A stretch of 64,000 nucleotides of DNA from Aliivibrio sifiae (GCF_002954705.1 NZ_MSCO01000004.1:1-64000), one strand, 5' to 3'; counted from the stretch's first letter, positions 1 to 10,265 are shown. The notes: a model not told the origin generated them from the sequence alone. Program-made: numbers and translations.

Positions 1-4
1 GAAT

Positions 5-37
5 TTTAAAAAGCCATCTTAACGGATGGATTTTTTC
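5..37 (+). terminator. Terminator-like hairpin inside the rRNA operon tail
   Basis: A short stem (CCATC pairing with GATGG) flanked by an A-run and a T-run lies just before the tRNA-Thr gene. It could be the processing or termination hairpin after a preceding 5S gene that lies left of the window. The assignment is tentative. Confidence 0.35.
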
Positions 38-60
38 GATTACATAAGTAAATAGATATT

Positions 61-137
61 GCTGATATAGCTCAGCCCGGTAGAGCGCACCCTTGGTAAG
101 GGTGAGGTCCCCAGTTCGAGTCTGGGTATCAGCACCA
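61..137 (+). tRNA. tRNA-Thr (anticodon GGT)
   Basis: A full cloverleaf can be drawn. The acceptor stem GCTGATA pairs with TATCAGC, the anticodon stem CACCC/GGGTG encloses the loop TTGGTAA with anticodon GGT at 95-97, the T-loop is GTTCGAGTC, and CCA is encoded. It sits directly before a 5S rRNA gene, the layout known from some rRNA operons (5S-tRNA-Thr-5S). Confidence 0.95.
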
Positions 138-152
138 TTTACTGACAGATTT

Positions 153-271
153 TGCTTAGCGACCATAGCGTTATGGACCCACCTGATCCCATGCCGAACT
201 CAGAAGTGAAACGTAATAGCGCCGATGGTAGTGTGGGGTTTCCCCATGTGAGAGTAGGACATCGCTAGGCT
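153..271 (+). rRNA. rrf: 5S ribosomal RNA
   Basis: The sequence matches the gammaproteobacterial 5S gene, including the segments CCATGCCGAACTCAGAAGTG and GATGGTAGTGTGGGG, and the ends TGCTTAGCG and CGCTAGGCT pair with each other. It closes an rRNA operon whose 16S and 23S genes lie outside the window. Exact ends are uncertain by a few bases. Confidence 0.95.
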
Positions 272-280
272 CAAATTTTA

Positions 281-307
281 AAAGGCTTCCCATTGGGGAG
301 CCTTTTT
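281..307 (+). terminator. Terminator of the rRNA operon
   Basis: An 11-bp stem (281-291 with 295-305, one G-U pair) has a three-base loop and is followed by a T-run. It lies 9 bases after the 5S gene. Confidence 0.9.
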
Positions 308-319
308 CCGTTTCTAAAC

Positions 320-1204
320 CTAAATAAATGTATTTTCTGCTATTTGCCATAAAGCTTGAACTACAGGGTCATTAAGCTTTGATTTTTTACAACATAGCCC
401 TAATTTAAATGGTGCTATAGGTGTAGTATTTAAGCGTTGAATTTTGTCTTTTACAGGGCTGTTATTAATAACCACATCTGGCGCAATTCCAATCCCACAA
501 CCTAAAGCCACCATGCTGACAATAGCTTCATGTCCTGAAACTTGAGCGTAAATTGTTGGTTTGATTTTTTGTTCTTTAAACCATTGATTTGCTCTGTTTC
601 TAGCGGTTCCAGATTCAGGAAGAATGAAAGGCAGTGAATTCCAATTTGTATTTTCTTTATTTATATCGCCAATAAATTGATTATTTCCTGTAGGGGCAAT
701 TACAGATAGTGGTATTTCACTGATGATTTCAAAAGCTAATTTATTTGAAATCTTCTCTGGAATCGCAGATATAGCAATGTCAGCATCTGAGCTTTCAATT
801 TTTTCTATTGCTTGTGCTGGATCTCCAGTAGATAACTTAATGTCTATATGAGGATAATTAACTTTAAAATCATTTAGTAGTTGAGGGAGGTGACTATAGC
901 TAGCAGTTACGGAGCAAAATAGTTTTAACTGCCCTTTCAAAGCATTATTTACAATATTTGAATGTGTTTTATAACTATTCCATTCTGAGCATATATTCAT
1001 TGCGACTGGTATTAATTGTTTGGCTGCGCTAGTTAATTCTACACTGCGATTGTCTCTGATAAATAAGGGATGTCCTATGTCCTCTTCAAGTTTCTGAATT
1101 TGCCTACTTAATGCTGAAGGACTTAAATGCATAGCTTTAGATGTATAAGTAAAACTATGGCTCTCACAAAGGTGTAGAAATGTTTGTAGTAATTTTATAT
1201 TCAT
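320..1204 (-). CDS. ilvY: IlvY, LysR-type activator of ilvC
   Basis: This is a LysR-type transcription factor of 294 residues, the usual IlvY length. Residues 1-60 form the winged helix-turn-helix (key stretch LSPSALSRQIQKLEE), and the rest is the periplasmic-binding-like effector domain. In enterobacteria IlvY binds acetolactate or acetohydroxybutyrate and activates ilvC. The divergent position 125 bp from ilvC, with LysR-type inverted repeats between them, supports this role. The start ATG at 1204 fits the family N-terminus. Confidence 0.93.
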   Translation of the reverse strand: MNIKLLQTFLHLCESHSFTYTSKAMHLSPSALSRQIQKLEEDIGHPLFIRDNRSVELTSAAKQLIPVAMNICSEWNSYKTHSNIVNNALKGQLKLFCSVTASYSHLPQLLNDFKVNYPHIDIKLSTGDPAQAIEKIESSDADIAISAIPEKISNKLAFEIISEIPLSVIAPTGNNQFIGDINKENTNWNSLPFILPESGTARNRANQWFKEQKIKPTIYAQVSGHEAIVSMVALGCGIGIAPDVVINNSPVKDKIQRLNTTPIAPFKLGLCCKKSKLNDPVVQALWQIAENTFI

Positions 1205-1208
1205 ATCG

Positions 1209-1234
1209 TTGCTATTTTTGCAATCATGTGTTGC
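1209..1234. promoter_or_regulatory. Probable IlvY operator in the ilvY-ilvC spacer
   Basis: Two overlapping inverted repeats are present: TTGC-N7-GCAA at 1209-1223 and GCAA-N7-TTGC at 1220-1234. Both fit the T-N11-A pattern of LysR-type sites and lie immediately upstream of ilvY, where an autoregulated divergent operator is expected. Binding by IlvY is inferred. Confidence 0.6.
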
Positions 1235-1273
1235 TAATATATCACTTTTTACAATGTTAATCTTTCGTTATTA

Positions 1274-1289
1274 TCTTTGTATACAAAGA
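1274..1289. promoter_or_regulatory. 16-bp perfect palindrome upstream of ilvC
   Basis: TCTTTGTATACAAAGA is a perfect 16-bp palindrome 40 bases before the ilvC start. It could be a second operator or part of the ilvC promoter region. The binding factor is unknown. Confidence 0.4.
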
Positions 1290-1329
1290 ATCATCCTAAT
1301 GGATTAAATGATATTTACGGAGTTTTATC

Positions 1330-2814
1330 ATGGCTAACTACTTTAATACACTGAATTTACGTGAGCAATTGGATCAACTTGGTCGTTGTCGTTTCATGGG
1401 CCGAGAAGAATTTGCAACCGAAGCTGATTATCTAAAAGGCAAGAAGGTTGTAATTGTTGGTTGTGGTGCTCAAGGGCTTAATCAGGGCCTTAATATGCGA
1501 GATTCAGGTTTAGATGTTGCATATGCACTACGTCAGGCTGCTATTGATGAACAACGTCAATCATTTAAAAATGCAAAAGAAAATGGGTTTGTAGTTGCTA
1601 GCTATGAAGAATTAATTCCCCAAGCAGACCTTGTTGTTAACCTAACCCCAGATAAACAACATACGAATGTTGTTGAAACAGTAATGCCATTAATGAAAGA
1701 GGGTGCGGCATTAGGTTATTCTCATGGCTTTAATGTTGTTGAAGAAGGCATGCAGATTCGTAAAGACATCACTGTTGTTATGGTTGCTCCTAAGTGTCCA
1801 GGTACAGAAGTTCGCGAAGAATATAAGCGTGGCTTTGGTGTTCCGACTTTGATAGCTGTTCATCCTGAAAATGATCCAAAAGGTGAAGGTTGGGATATTG
1901 CAAAAGCATGGGCTGCTGGTACTGGCGGACATCGTGCTGGTTGCCTTGAGTCTTCTTTTGTTGCTGAAGTTAAATCTGACTTAATGGGTGAACAAACAAT
2001 TTTATGCGGCATGTTACAAGCTGGTTCAATTGTTTCTTATGAAAAAATGATTGCTGATGGCATTAAACCTGGTTATGCCGGTAAGCTATTACAATTTGGT
2101 TGGGAAACTATCACTGAAGCACTTAAATTTGGTGGTGTTACTCACATGATGGATCGTTTGTCTAATCCAGCTAAAGTTAAAGCTTTTGAACTTTCAGAAG
2201 AGCTTAAAGATTTAATGCGCCCTCTATACAATAAACATATGGATGACATCATCCAAGGTGAGTTTTCTCGTACAATGATGGCGGATTGGGCAAATGATGA
2301 TGTTAACCTTCTAGGTTGGCGTGAAGAAACAGGGCAAACAGCTTTTGAAAACTACCCTGAGTCTGATGTTGAAATCTCAGAACAAGAATATTTTGATAAT
2401 GGTATTTTGTTAGTGGCAATGGTTCGTGCTGGTGTAGAGCTGGCGTTTGAAGCAATGACGTCATCGGGTATCGTTGATGAGTCTGCATACTATGAATCAC
2501 TGCATGAGCTTCCATTAATTGCAAATACAGTAGCTCGCAAGCGCTTATATGAAATGAATGTCGTAATTTCAGATACTGCTGAGTATGGCAACTACCTATT
2601 TGCTAATGTAGCAACACCGTTGCTTCGTGAGAAGTTTATGCCATCTGTTGAGACTAATGTAATTGGTCGAGGTTTAGGTGAAACATCAAATCAAGTTGAT
2701 AATGCAACGCTAATCGCTGTTAACGAAGCCATTCGTAATCACCCAGTAGAGTATATTGGTGAGGAGTTGCGTAGCTATATGAGTGATATGAAGCGAATTG
2801 CCGTAGGCGGTTAA
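1330..2814 (+). CDS. ilvC: Ketol-acid reductoisomerase (class II)
   Basis: This NADPH-dependent enzyme converts acetolactate or acetohydroxybutyrate to the dihydroxy acid in valine and isoleucine biosynthesis. The 494 residues match the long class II form of gammaproteobacteria, with a duplicated knotted C-terminal domain. The Rossmann motif [13 protein letters not shown] lies at about residues 40-53, and the metal-site segment [11 protein letters not shown] follows at about 217-228. The ribosome site GGAG ends 7 bases before ATG. It is divergent from ilvY, its likely activator, and followed by a strong terminator. Confidence 0.98.
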   Translation: MANYFNTLNLREQLDQLGRCRFMGREEFATEADYLKGKKVVIVGCGAQGLNQGLNMRDSGLDVAYALRQAAIDEQRQSFKNAKENGFVVASYEELIPQADLVVNLTPDKQHTNVVETVMPLMKEGAALGYSHGFNVVEEGMQIRKDITVVMVAPKCPGTEVREEYKRGFGVPTLIAVHPENDPKGEGWDIAKAWAAGTGGHRAGCLESSFVAEVKSDLMGEQTILCGMLQAGSIVSYEKMIADGIKPGYAGKLLQFGWETITEALKFGGVTHMMDRLSNPAKVKAFELSEELKDLMRPLYNKHMDDIIQGEFSRTMMADWANDDVNLLGWREETGQTAFENYPESDVEISEQEYFDNGILLVAMVRAGVELAFEAMTSSGIVDESAYYESLHELPLIANTVARKRLYEMNVVISDTAEYGNYLFANVATPLLREKFMPSVETNVIGRGLGETSNQVDNATLIAVNEAIRNHPVEYIGEELRSYMSDMKRIAVGG

Positions 2815-2840
2815 TTCTAATTGAATTAATATCTGAATTA

Positions 2841-2873
2841 AAAAGGCTTGGTTTAATGACCAAGCCTTTTTTG
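2841..2873 (+). terminator. Terminator of ilvC
   Basis: A perfect 11-bp stem (2841-2851 with 2860-2870) has an 8-base loop and a T-run. Confidence 0.92.
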
Positions 2874-2923
2874 TATCTTTTGGATAACGTAATGATTTAT
2901 CCTAGTCGTATATAAATACGATT

Positions 2924-3175
2924 TTATTTTTCTGACAATTTTTCTTCTATTTCAGTAAGTTTTTGTTCCATCGCTGTTAGTTTCTGACGGGTACGTAGGA
3001 GAACTTGTGTTTGAACATCAAATTCCTCTCTACTCACCACATCAAGTTTATTCAATTGCCCCTGAATTACTTGACGTACTTTTTGCTCTACATCACTACC
3101 TAACTCTTTGACTGGTTGTGGCATTGAATCATGAATCTGTTTTGCTACCTGCTCTAACTTTTTTGGATCAAACAT
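2924..3175 (-). CDS. ubiK: UbiK, ubiquinone biosynthesis accessory factor
   Basis: The product is a small 83-residue protein of the BMFP/YqiC family. UbiK assists the soluble Ubi complex in aerobic ubiquinone synthesis and forms trimers with membrane-fusogenic properties. The segment [17 protein letters not shown] and the C-terminal heptad coiled coil are family hallmarks. ATG at 3175 has AAGGA seven bases upstream. An adjacent ATG at 3178 is possible but closer to the ribosome site. It is transcribed separately from the efflux operon behind it. Confidence 0.9.
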   Translation of the reverse strand: MFDPKKLEQVAKQIHDSMPQPVKELGSDVEQKVRQVIQGQLNKLDVVSREEFDVQTQVLLRTRQKLTAMEQKLTEIEEKLSEK

Positions 3176-3247
3176 CATTTATTCCTTGGTCGATACTTTT
3201 CTTTATTTTAAATAAAGCACAGCTCATTGTCGCTATTCAAATATAAA

Positions 3248-3269
3248 AAAGGCTACCGAAGTAGCCTTT
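3248..3269 (-). terminator. Terminator of the vexRAB operon
   Basis: A 9-bp stem (3248-3256 with 3261-3269) carries a TTCG loop on the minus strand and is followed there by a T-run. Confidence 0.88.
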
Positions 3270-3284
3270 AAAATTTTACTTACC

Positions 3285-6200
3285 TTATTCTTGAATTTCT
3301 TTGCCTTCTTCAAAAACAGGTAGTGGTTTATGTTCACTTGCTAAGTAGCTGTAAATTACAGGAAGTACAAATAGAGTAAACAGGGTACCAATTGCTAGTC
3401 CCGCAACGATAACAATACCAATACTAAAGCGTTGTGCTGCACCTGCACCAGTTGCGTACATTAACGGAATTAAACCGGCAATCATTGCAGCTGTTGTCAT
3501 TAGGATCGGGCGAAGACGAACTTTTGCAGCTTCGGTTACCGCTTCCATACGAGTTTTTAGATTGTGTAATTGTTCTTCTTTGGCCACTTCACAAATAAGA
3601 ATACCGTGTTTTGTAATTAGACCAACCAAGGTGATTAGGCCTACTTGTGAGTAGATATTCATTGTTGCGGCACCCCAAGCAAGTGCAATTAATGCTCCAC
3701 AGATTGCTAATGGAACAGAAACCATAATTACTAATGGGTCTCTAATTGATTCAAATTGAATCGCAAGAACTAAGAAGATGATCGCTAACGCTAAACCAAA
3801 GGTTGCATATAATGCGCTACCTTCTGTTACATATTGGCGAGCTTCGCCCATGTAATCATGATTGTAACCACTTGGTAGTGTCGTGTTTGCTATATCTTCA
3901 AACCAAGAAATCGCATCACCCATAGCCACTCCTGGAGATGGTACAGCTCCAACGGTAGCAGAGTTTAACTGATTGAAGTGAGGTAAAGAACGAGGTTCAG
4001 CAATTACATCAATAGAGACTAAGCTACCTAATGGAACGGCTTCACCACTGAGAGAGCGAACATAATAACTGTTCATTGATTCAGGGTTTAAGCGGTATTT
4101 ACGCTCTACCTGAGGGATTACCTCATAAGATCGTCCATTTAGATCGATACGGTTAACGTAGCCATCAGCCATCATTGTACTTAACGTAATACCAATATCT
4201 TGCATGGTTACGCCATAAGCTCCTGCTTTGTCTTTATCGATATTGATTTTCATTGTTGCTGAATCAAAGTTTAAATCGATATCAGAATAAACAAATAAAG
4301 GACTACCTTTAACATCAGTTAATACTTCGGTTGCTATTTGGAATAGGCTCTCAAAGCTATTTGGTGTTGTAATTACAAATTGAATTGGTAAACCAGAACC
4401 AGCTCCTGGCAGTTCAGGCATTTGGAAGGCAGTTACAGCCATACCTGGAACATCTTGTACTAATTTGCCTACACGACCAGTTACATCAGCTTGACTTGCT
4501 TCTCGTTGGCTCCAAGGAACCATTGATGCAATACCAAATGCTTGATTTGAGTTAGGTACCCCAGTAAATACTTGAGCAAAGGCAATTTCAGGTTGGTCTG
4601 AAAGAATTGCGTTAACATCATTCATTGTATTTTGTAGATAATCTAAGTTAGCGTTAGATGTACCAGTACCCATCAGCATTACAACTCCTTTATCTTCAGA
4701 AGGAGCGAGCTCACTTGGAATGAACTTGAATAGCAATGGTAGACTGGCAAAAACGATAACAGCGAATGCTATGATTACTGGACGGTGTTGCATTACCGAA
4801 CCGAGGATGCGCTCATATTTGCTTGTCATGCCATCAAGGAAGTGATGAACTGTGCTTTCAAACTTACTTGGTATTTCATTTGCTTTAAGCATCTTAGAAC
4901 ACATCATTGGAGATAGTGTTAGTGCGACGATCCCTGAAACAAATACTGAGCCAGCAAGGGTTAAGGCAAACTCTTTAAATAGAGAACCAGTAATACCGCC
5001 CATCATAGCGATAGGAGCATATACGGCACCCAGTGTTAAAGTCATTGCAATTACAGGTATCGCAATTTCACGCGTACCAATAATCGCAGCCCTAAATGGA
5101 GTCTCTCCAAGTTTGACGTGCCTATCTACGTTTTCAAGTACAACGATAGCATCATCTACTACCAAACCAATGGCGAGAACCATGGCAAGAAGTGTCATCA
5201 AGTTCCATGAGAACCCCATAGCTTGCATTACCATTGCAACACCAACAAGAGATAATGGGATCGTTACAATAGGGATGATTACTGCTCGGAATGAACCTAA
5301 GAACAATGTGATAACGATAAGTACGATAACAGCCGCTTCAACAATGGTCTTAATTACTTCATGGATTGATTCGTTAATCGCAATCGTAGAGTCGTACATG
5401 ATGTTCATTTTGATGTTTTTAGGAAGGTTTTTCTCTAGTTGAGGTAACAGTTCCAAAACATCTGCAGCAATGTTAATCGGGTTAGCGCTTGGTGCAGCAT
5501 TGATTGCAGCAACAACAGCTTCTTTACCGTTAGCACTTGCTCGGTATACATCATGACTTTTTTCTAGGGATACTTTCGCAATATCACTTAGACGAACAAC
5601 TTCACCATCTTCACTTTTAATAACTAAACGTTCAAGTTCTTCTACATTAGAGACTTGTGTGTTTGCGCTACCATTATAAAGAACGAACTCACCGGTTGCT
5701 TGACCTGCTGCTGATTGGAAGTTATTGGCATTTAATACACCCATAACATCAGTTGCTGTCATATTTATTGCAGCCATACGAGCAGGGTCTAACCAAATAC
5801 GTAACGCATATTTCATACCACCATAAAGGTCGATTTTTGAAACACCATTCACAGTAAATAGTTGAGGATTAACCACTCGCTCTAGGTAATCGGTAATTTG
5901 ACTTGATACAAGCTCATCACTTGTAAAACCAATATAAAGTACAGCAGTTGTAGAGCCTGTCGACATAGTAACTGTTGGATCTTCGGCTTCTTTTGGAAGC
6001 TGAGATCGAACAGAGTTAGTCTTAGCTAACACATCAGACAATGCGGCGTTGGGGTCTGTATTTAATTTCATCGTTACCGTAATAGTCGATTGACCCATTA
6101 CAGATTGTGACGTCATGAAATCTATATTATCAGCCTGAGCCACCGCTTGTTCTAAGGGTTGAGTGATGAAACCTTGGATAAGGTCAGCACTCGCACCGTA

Positions 6201-6353
6201 GTAGCTTGTTGTTACCGTTACAACGGTATTCGTCATTTCAGGGTATTCACGAACCTGCATTTTGAAAATAGCTTGGATACCAAGCAAAGCAATCAAAAAG
6301 CTGATTGATACCGCTAAAACTGGACGTTTAATAAAAACATCAGTAAAGCGCAT
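3285..6353 (-). CDS. vexB: VexB, RND multidrug efflux permease
   Basis: This inner-membrane, proton-driven pump subunit of the HAE1 RND family has 1022 residues, the normal length. The first membrane helix begins after MRFTDVFIKRPVLA. The proton-relay aspartates are in GLVVDDAIVVLENVDRH at about 400-416, and the relay lysine is in GLITKHGILICE at about 930-941. Two large periplasmic loops follow helices 1 and 7. With VexA and an outer-membrane TolC it should export bile salts, detergents and antibiotics, as VexAB does in Vibrio cholerae, where the order ilvC-ubiK-vexB-vexA-vexR is the same. The ribosome site GGAGGAA directly precedes ATG. Confidence 0.93.
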   Translation of the reverse strand: MRFTDVFIKRPVLAVSISFLIALLGIQAIFKMQVREYPEMTNTVVTVTTSYYGASADLIQGFITQPLEQAVAQADNIDFMTSQSVMGQSTITVTMKLNTDPNAALSDVLAKTNSVRSQLPKEAEDPTVTMSTGSTTAVLYIGFTSDELVSSQITDYLERVVNPQLFTVNGVSKIDLYGGMKYALRIWLDPARMAAINMTATDVMGVLNANNFQSAAGQATGEFVLYNGSANTQVSNVEELERLVIKSEDGEVVRLSDIAKVSLEKSHDVYRASANGKEAVVAAINAAPSANPINIAADVLELLPQLEKNLPKNIKMNIMYDSTIAINESIHEVIKTIVEAAVIVLIVITLFLGSFRAVIIPIVTIPLSLVGVAMVMQAMGFSWNLMTLLAMVLAIGLVVDDAIVVLENVDRHVKLGETPFRAAIIGTREIAIPVIAMTLTLGAVYAPIAMMGGITGSLFKEFALTLAGSVFVSGIVALTLSPMMCSKMLKANEIPSKFESTVHHFLDGMTSKYERILGSVMQHRPVIIAFAVIVFASLPLLFKFIPSELAPSEDKGVVMLMGTGTSNANLDYLQNTMNDVNAILSDQPEIAFAQVFTGVPNSNQAFGIASMVPWSQREASQADVTGRVGKLVQDVPGMAVTAFQMPELPGAGSGLPIQFVITTPNSFESLFQIATEVLTDVKGSPLFVYSDIDLNFDSATMKINIDKDKAGAYGVTMQDIGITLSTMMADGYVNRIDLNGRSYEVIPQVERKYRLNPESMNSYYVRSLSGEAVPLGSLVSIDVIAEPRSLPHFNQLNSATVGAVPSPGVAMGDAISWFEDIANTTLPSGYNHDYMGEARQYVTEGSALYATFGLALAIIFLVLAIQFESIRDPLVIMVSVPLAICGALIALAWGAATMNIYSQVGLITLVGLITKHGILICEVAKEEQLHNLKTRMEAVTEAAKVRLRPILMTTAAMIAGLIPLMYATGAGAAQRFSIGIVIVAGLAIGTLFTLFVLPVIYSYLASEHKPLPVFEEGKEIQE

Positions 6354-6364
6354 AGTTCCTCCGG

Positions 6365-7471
6365 TTACAGCATTGGTGTTTCAGCAGGTGGTGTTGTTGC
6401 ATCGCTTTCAACGATACGTACTTTCGCGTCATTACTTAAACGAACTTGGCCAGATGTAACAACAACATCGCCAGGTTTAACACCGTCAAGAATGTGTGCG
6501 ATAGCTTCTGAACGCTCACCAACTTTTACTACATGCTGTTGAACACGCTTATCACCGTCTTTTTCAGTAACGATGTAAACATTGTCACCATAGAGAGTGT
6601 AGGTAATTGCTGTTTGCGGGATAACAACTTGGTTCTCTAATGTAGGTAAGATGATATCTGCTTGAGCAAACATACCACTACGTAGTTTTCCACCATTATT
6701 AGGGATATCAGCTTGAACTTGAATTAGACCACTTTGAATATTTACCGCTGGCTCAATCGCGCTAATTGATCCTTTAAATACATCATTAGGGTATGAGTCA
6801 ACCGTAATATCAATATCTTGGCCAATGTTGATACGAGAAATATCCGTTTGAGGAACAGTGAAACGTAAACGCATGATGCTAGTGTCTTCTAAACGAACGA
6901 TATCAGTACTTGGTTGTAAGTATTGACCAAGATACACGTTACGAATACCAACTACACCAGAGAAAGGTGCTTTAATCTCACGACGCTCAATTGATGCTTT
7001 CATACCTTCAATATCAGCAGCAAGAGAGAAATAATTCGCTTCAGCTTCATCGTATGATTCTTTAGAAATAGACCCTTTTTTGTACAAGCCTTTATAACGC
7101 TTATATTTTGCTTCAGCTGCAGGTAAGCGAGCTTGAGTACTTTTTAAATTGGCTTTTTCTACTTTAGAGTCAAGAGAAAGCAGTAATTGCCCTTCTTTTA
7201 CTTGGCTGCCAGAATCAAAGGAAATCTTATCGATTACGCCATTAACTTCAGTGGTAAGAGTTACACCTTGGTTTGGCTCAATGAAACCAATCGCTTCGAT
7301 AGTTGGAGTCCAAAGAGACGAAGTAACCGTTTCAACCGTAACAGGAAATTCAGGTTCAGGTCTGTTTGCCATGTACTCAGCAATTTTTTGTTGTTTAAAC
7401 ATGTTAAAACCAATAACGCTACCAAAAAGAAGTAGCGCAAGAAGTAACATAAAGAAAGTCCACTTTTTCAT
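6365..7471 (-). CDS. vexA: VexA, periplasmic adaptor of the RND efflux pump
   Basis: The product is a membrane-fusion protein of 368 residues linking VexB to TolC. An N-terminal membrane anchor (about residues 5-22) has no lipobox cysteine. It is followed by a split lipoyl domain (GFIEPNQGVTLTTEVNG and IKAPFSGVVGIRNVYLGQYL) around an alpha-hairpin, then beta-barrel and membrane-proximal domains. It lies 11 bases upstream of vexB and 18 downstream of vexR, so the three form one operon. Confidence 0.92.
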   Translation of the reverse strand: MKKWTFFMLLLALLLFGSVIGFNMFKQQKIAEYMANRPEPEFPVTVETVTSSLWTPTIEAIGFIEPNQGVTLTTEVNGVIDKISFDSGSQVKEGQLLLSLDSKVEKANLKSTQARLPAAEAKYKRYKGLYKKGSISKESYDEAEANYFSLAADIEGMKASIERREIKAPFSGVVGIRNVYLGQYLQPSTDIVRLEDTSIMRLRFTVPQTDISRINIGQDIDITVDSYPNDVFKGSISAIEPAVNIQSGLIQVQADIPNNGGKLRSGMFAQADIILPTLENQVVIPQTAITYTLYGDNVYIVTEKDGDKRVQQHVVKVGERSEAIAHILDGVKPGDVVVTSGQVRLSNDAKVRIVESDATTPPAETPML

Positions 7472-7489
7472 TCTGATTAGAACTCCAAA

Positions 7490-8056
7490 TTAGTGTTTAA
7501 TAATGGCATCCCAACTGGCTTCAATTGCCGCGTCAAGATCATCGTTTGTTAAAGTAAAAAAACCTTGAGCATGTTTTCGAGCTAAACAAACACTCGCTTC
7601 TAAACTAAGGCCAGTTAATATTTCTACGCTAAGAGGCTTAAAGACACCTTGCTCAAGTCCATCAATAAAGAGTTGATTAACTTGGGCAAACATTTTTTCC
7701 TCTAGTTCCTTTAGTTTGACTAAATCAAAGCAAGGAAGTGAATCGTATTGATTGCGGTTCAAAAATGTATTTCTTTCTGAAATAGCAAAATGCCAAATAT
7801 TTAACCACATAGTACGAAAACGGACTTTAATTGGATCTGAATCTAGTACGTTTTCTTGAATAGCAAAGGCTACTCGTTGCATTATATTTAGCTTTATTTC
7901 TTGGATTAATGCTTCTTTATCATCAAAGTAGCGATAGATAGTACCTGCGGCAACACCCGCTTGGTTTGCTACTTTTTGCATGGATAAACCGCTAAACCCA
8001 TCGGTGGCTAACAACTGTTCAGCTGACTCAATGATGAGTTGGCGTTTTTCCTTCAT
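7490..8056 (-). CDS. vexR: VexR, TetR-family regulator of the efflux operon
   Basis: This TetR-type repressor has 188 residues from ATG 8056. The N-terminal helix-turn-helix reads MQKVANQAGVAAGTIYRYFDDKEAL, and the divergent C-terminal part would bind the inducer. An in-frame ATG at 8089 would start within the upstream palindrome. The start at 8056 is preferred because AAGGAT lies just upstream and the protein then begins right before the DNA-binding domain. It is the first gene of vexR-vexA-vexB and likely autoregulates through the 8073-8094 palindrome. Confidence 0.88.
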   Translation of the reverse strand: MKEKRQLIIESAEQLLATDGFSGLSMQKVANQAGVAAGTIYRYFDDKEALIQEIKLNIMQRVAFAIQENVLDSDPIKVRFRTMWLNIWHFAISERNTFLNRNQYDSLPCFDLVKLKELEEKMFAQVNQLFIDGLEQGVFKPLSVEILTGLSLEASVCLARKHAQGFFTLTNDDLDAAIEASWDAIIKH

Positions 8057-8072
8057 AAATAGATCCTTATGA

Positions 8073-8094
8073 AATGAATGAACGTTCATTCATT
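8073..8094. promoter_or_regulatory. VexR operator candidate: 22-bp perfect palindrome
   Basis: The 22 bases from 8073 to 8094 form a perfect palindrome centred on AACGTT, with half-site AATGAATGAAC. It lies 17 bases upstream of the vexR start. TetR repressors of efflux genes typically bind such sites in their own promoter. Binding itself is inferred. Confidence 0.75.
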
Positions 8095-8243
8095 ATTCTA
8101 GGACACGACGAATAAAATGTAATCTATTTTTGTGTCAAGAAACGTAAAGGTCACATTTTTTGATTGATTGTTTACATGGTATTCCAAAGTAGACCGCTTT
8201 ATTATAGACCCAAATAATTCATTATCGATTTAATAGGTGATTC

Positions 8244-10259
8244 ATGAGACTTAATCCACAGCAGGATGAGGCAGTTAAATTTGTCTCAGGGCCATGTTTA
8301 GTATTGGCTGGTGCAGGGTCAGGTAAAACCCGTGTAATCACAAATAAAATAGCTTACCTCGTCCAGACGTGTGGTTATAAAGCGAGAAATATTGCAGCGG
8401 TAACATTTACCAATAAAGCGGCACGAGAAATGAGAGAGCGTGTCGGGCAAACGCTAAACAAGCAAGAGTCCCGAGGGTTAATGGTTTCTACTTTTCACTC
8501 ATTAGGCTTAGATATTATTCGACGTGAATATAAAGTACTTGGCTTGAAAGCTGGTTTTTCTTTATTTGATGATCAAGACCAGCTGGCTTTATTAAAAGAG
8601 TTAACAGAAAAGCAGATTGATGGTGATAAAGATTTACTGCGTCAGTTATTAAGCAGTATATCTAATTGGAAAAATGACATGCTGACACCTGCGCAAGTTA
8701 AAGGCTTCGCTCGTTCAGAGCAAGACCAATTATTTGCCTTTTGTTATGAGATGTATCTAACACAAATGAAAGCCTATAACGCGCTTGATTTTGATGATCT
8801 TATTTCATTACCTGTATTACTGCTTCGAACTAATCAAGAGGTTCGTGAGCGTTGGCAAATGAAGATCCGCTATTTACTTGTGGATGAGTACCAAGATACC
8901 AATACCAGTCAGTATGAATTGGTGAAACTATTAGTCGGAGAAAGAGGCCGCTTAACAGTCGTAGGGGATGATGATCAATCAATCTACTCATGGCGTGGTG
9001 CAAAACCTCAAAATTTGGTGCTATTAAACGAAGACTATCCAAATTTACGAGTGATTAAATTGGAGCAAAATTACCGCTCGACCAGCCGAATTCTACGAGC
9101 AGCTAATATATTGATTGCTAATAATCCCCATGTATTTGAAAAGCGTCTTTTTTCAGAGATCCCTGATGGTGAGCAAATAAAAGTACTTACTGCAAAAGAT
9201 GACGAACATGAGGCCGAACGAGTGGTGGGTGAAATCATTGCTCATCGATTTTTAAATAGAACAGACTATAAAGATTATGCCGTATTATACCGTGGTAATC
9301 ACCAATCACGTTTGATAGAAAAATCGTTAATGCAAAACCGAGTGCCTTATAAAATATCAGGTGGGACTTCCTTTTTCTCGCGAGCTGAAATCAAAGACAT
9401 CATGGCGTATTTACGCTTGCTAACAAACCCTGATGATGACAATGCATTTTTACGAGTGGTAAATACGCCTCGCCGTGAAATTGGCCCTGTGACGTTAGAA
9501 AAATTAGGTACTTACGCCAATATGCGCGGAAAGAGTTTGTTTGAAGCCAGTTTTGAAATGGGATTAGAGCAAACTCTTACAGGGAGAGGATTAGAATCAC
9601 TACGTCGTTTCAGTCATTGGATTGTTTCTATTTCTGAAAATGCAGAACGGGGTAATACAGTAGAAGCGGTGCGTTCGTTAGTAAAAGACATTCATTATGA
9701 AGACTGGTTGTATGAAACATCAACCAGTGCAAAAGCCGCTGAAATGAGAATGAAAAACGTCTCAGATCTCTATTCATGGATTGTTGCTGATTTAGAAGGT
9801 GATAATTACGATAATGAAGAGAAGACATTAAAAGAGGTGGTACAGCGCCTTACACTTCGGGACATGATGGAGCGAGGTGAAGACGAAGATGGTGCCGATC
9901 AAGTTCAGCTAATGACCTTACATGCATCAAAAGGTTTGGAGTTTCCGTATGTCTTTTTAATTGGTGCTGAAGAGGGTATTTTACCTCATCAAGTTAGTAT
10001 GGATGAAGACAACGTAGACGAGGAGCGTCGTTTAGCTTATGTAGGAATAACACGAGCTCAAAAAGAACTGACTTTTACATTATGCAAAGAACGTCGACAA
10101 TATGGTGAATTAATTCGTCCGGAACCAAGTCGTTTTCTAGAAGAGTTACCACATGACGATTTAGATTGGGAGATGAAAAAACCAAAGCCAACTCAAGAAG
10201 AGAGAATGGAAAGAGGGAAGAGTAATATTGCTAACCTTAGGGCCATGCTTAAAAAGTAA
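8244..10259 (+). CDS. rep: Rep, ATP-dependent DNA helicase
   Basis: This is a UvrD/Rep superfamily 1A 3'-5' helicase that helps replication forks pass bound proteins. It has 671 residues, the usual Rep length. Visible motifs are Walker A ([15 protein letters not shown], about 22-36), [10 protein letters not shown] (motif Ia), VDEYQDTN (motif II), [13 protein letters not shown] (motif III), QNYRS (motif IV), [19 protein letters not shown] (motif V) and [11 protein letters not shown] (motif VI). It is a single gene followed by a strong terminator. Confidence 0.97.
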   Translation: MRLNPQQDEAVKFVSGPCLVLAGAGSGKTRVITNKIAYLVQTCGYKARNIAAVTFTNKAAREMRERVGQTLNKQESRGLMVSTFHSLGLDIIRREYKVLGLKAGFSLFDDQDQLALLKELTEKQIDGDKDLLRQLLSSISNWKNDMLTPAQVKGFARSEQDQLFAFCYEMYLTQMKAYNALDFDDLISLPVLLLRTNQEVRERWQMKIRYLLVDEYQDTNTSQYELVKLLVGERGRLTVVGDDDQSIYSWRGAKPQNLVLLNEDYPNLRVIKLEQNYRSTSRILRAANILIANNPHVFEKRLFSEIPDGEQIKVLTAKDDEHEAERVVGEIIAHRFLNRTDYKDYAVLYRGNHQSRLIEKSLMQNRVPYKISGGTSFFSRAEIKDIMAYLRLLTNPDDDNAFLRVVNTPRREIGPVTLEKLGTYANMRGKSLFEASFEMGLEQTLTGRGLESLRRFSHWIVSISENAERGNTVEAVRSLVKDIHYEDWLYETSTSAKAAEMRMKNVSDLYSWIVADLEGDNYDNEEKTLKEVVQRLTLRDMMERGEDEDGADQVQLMTLHASKGLEFPYVFLIGAEEGILPHQVSMDEDNVDEERRLAYVGITRAQKELTFTLCKERRQYGELIRPEPSRFLEELPHDDLDWEMKKPKPTQEERMERGKSNIANLRAMLKK

Positions 10260-10265
10260 TAGAAA

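Noticed and set aside
4852-5442. 196-codon open frame on the plus strand inside vexB
   Set aside because: It is antisense to the conserved membrane domain of VexB, has low-complexity Thr/Ile-rich composition typical of reversed membrane-protein codons, and no ribosome site.
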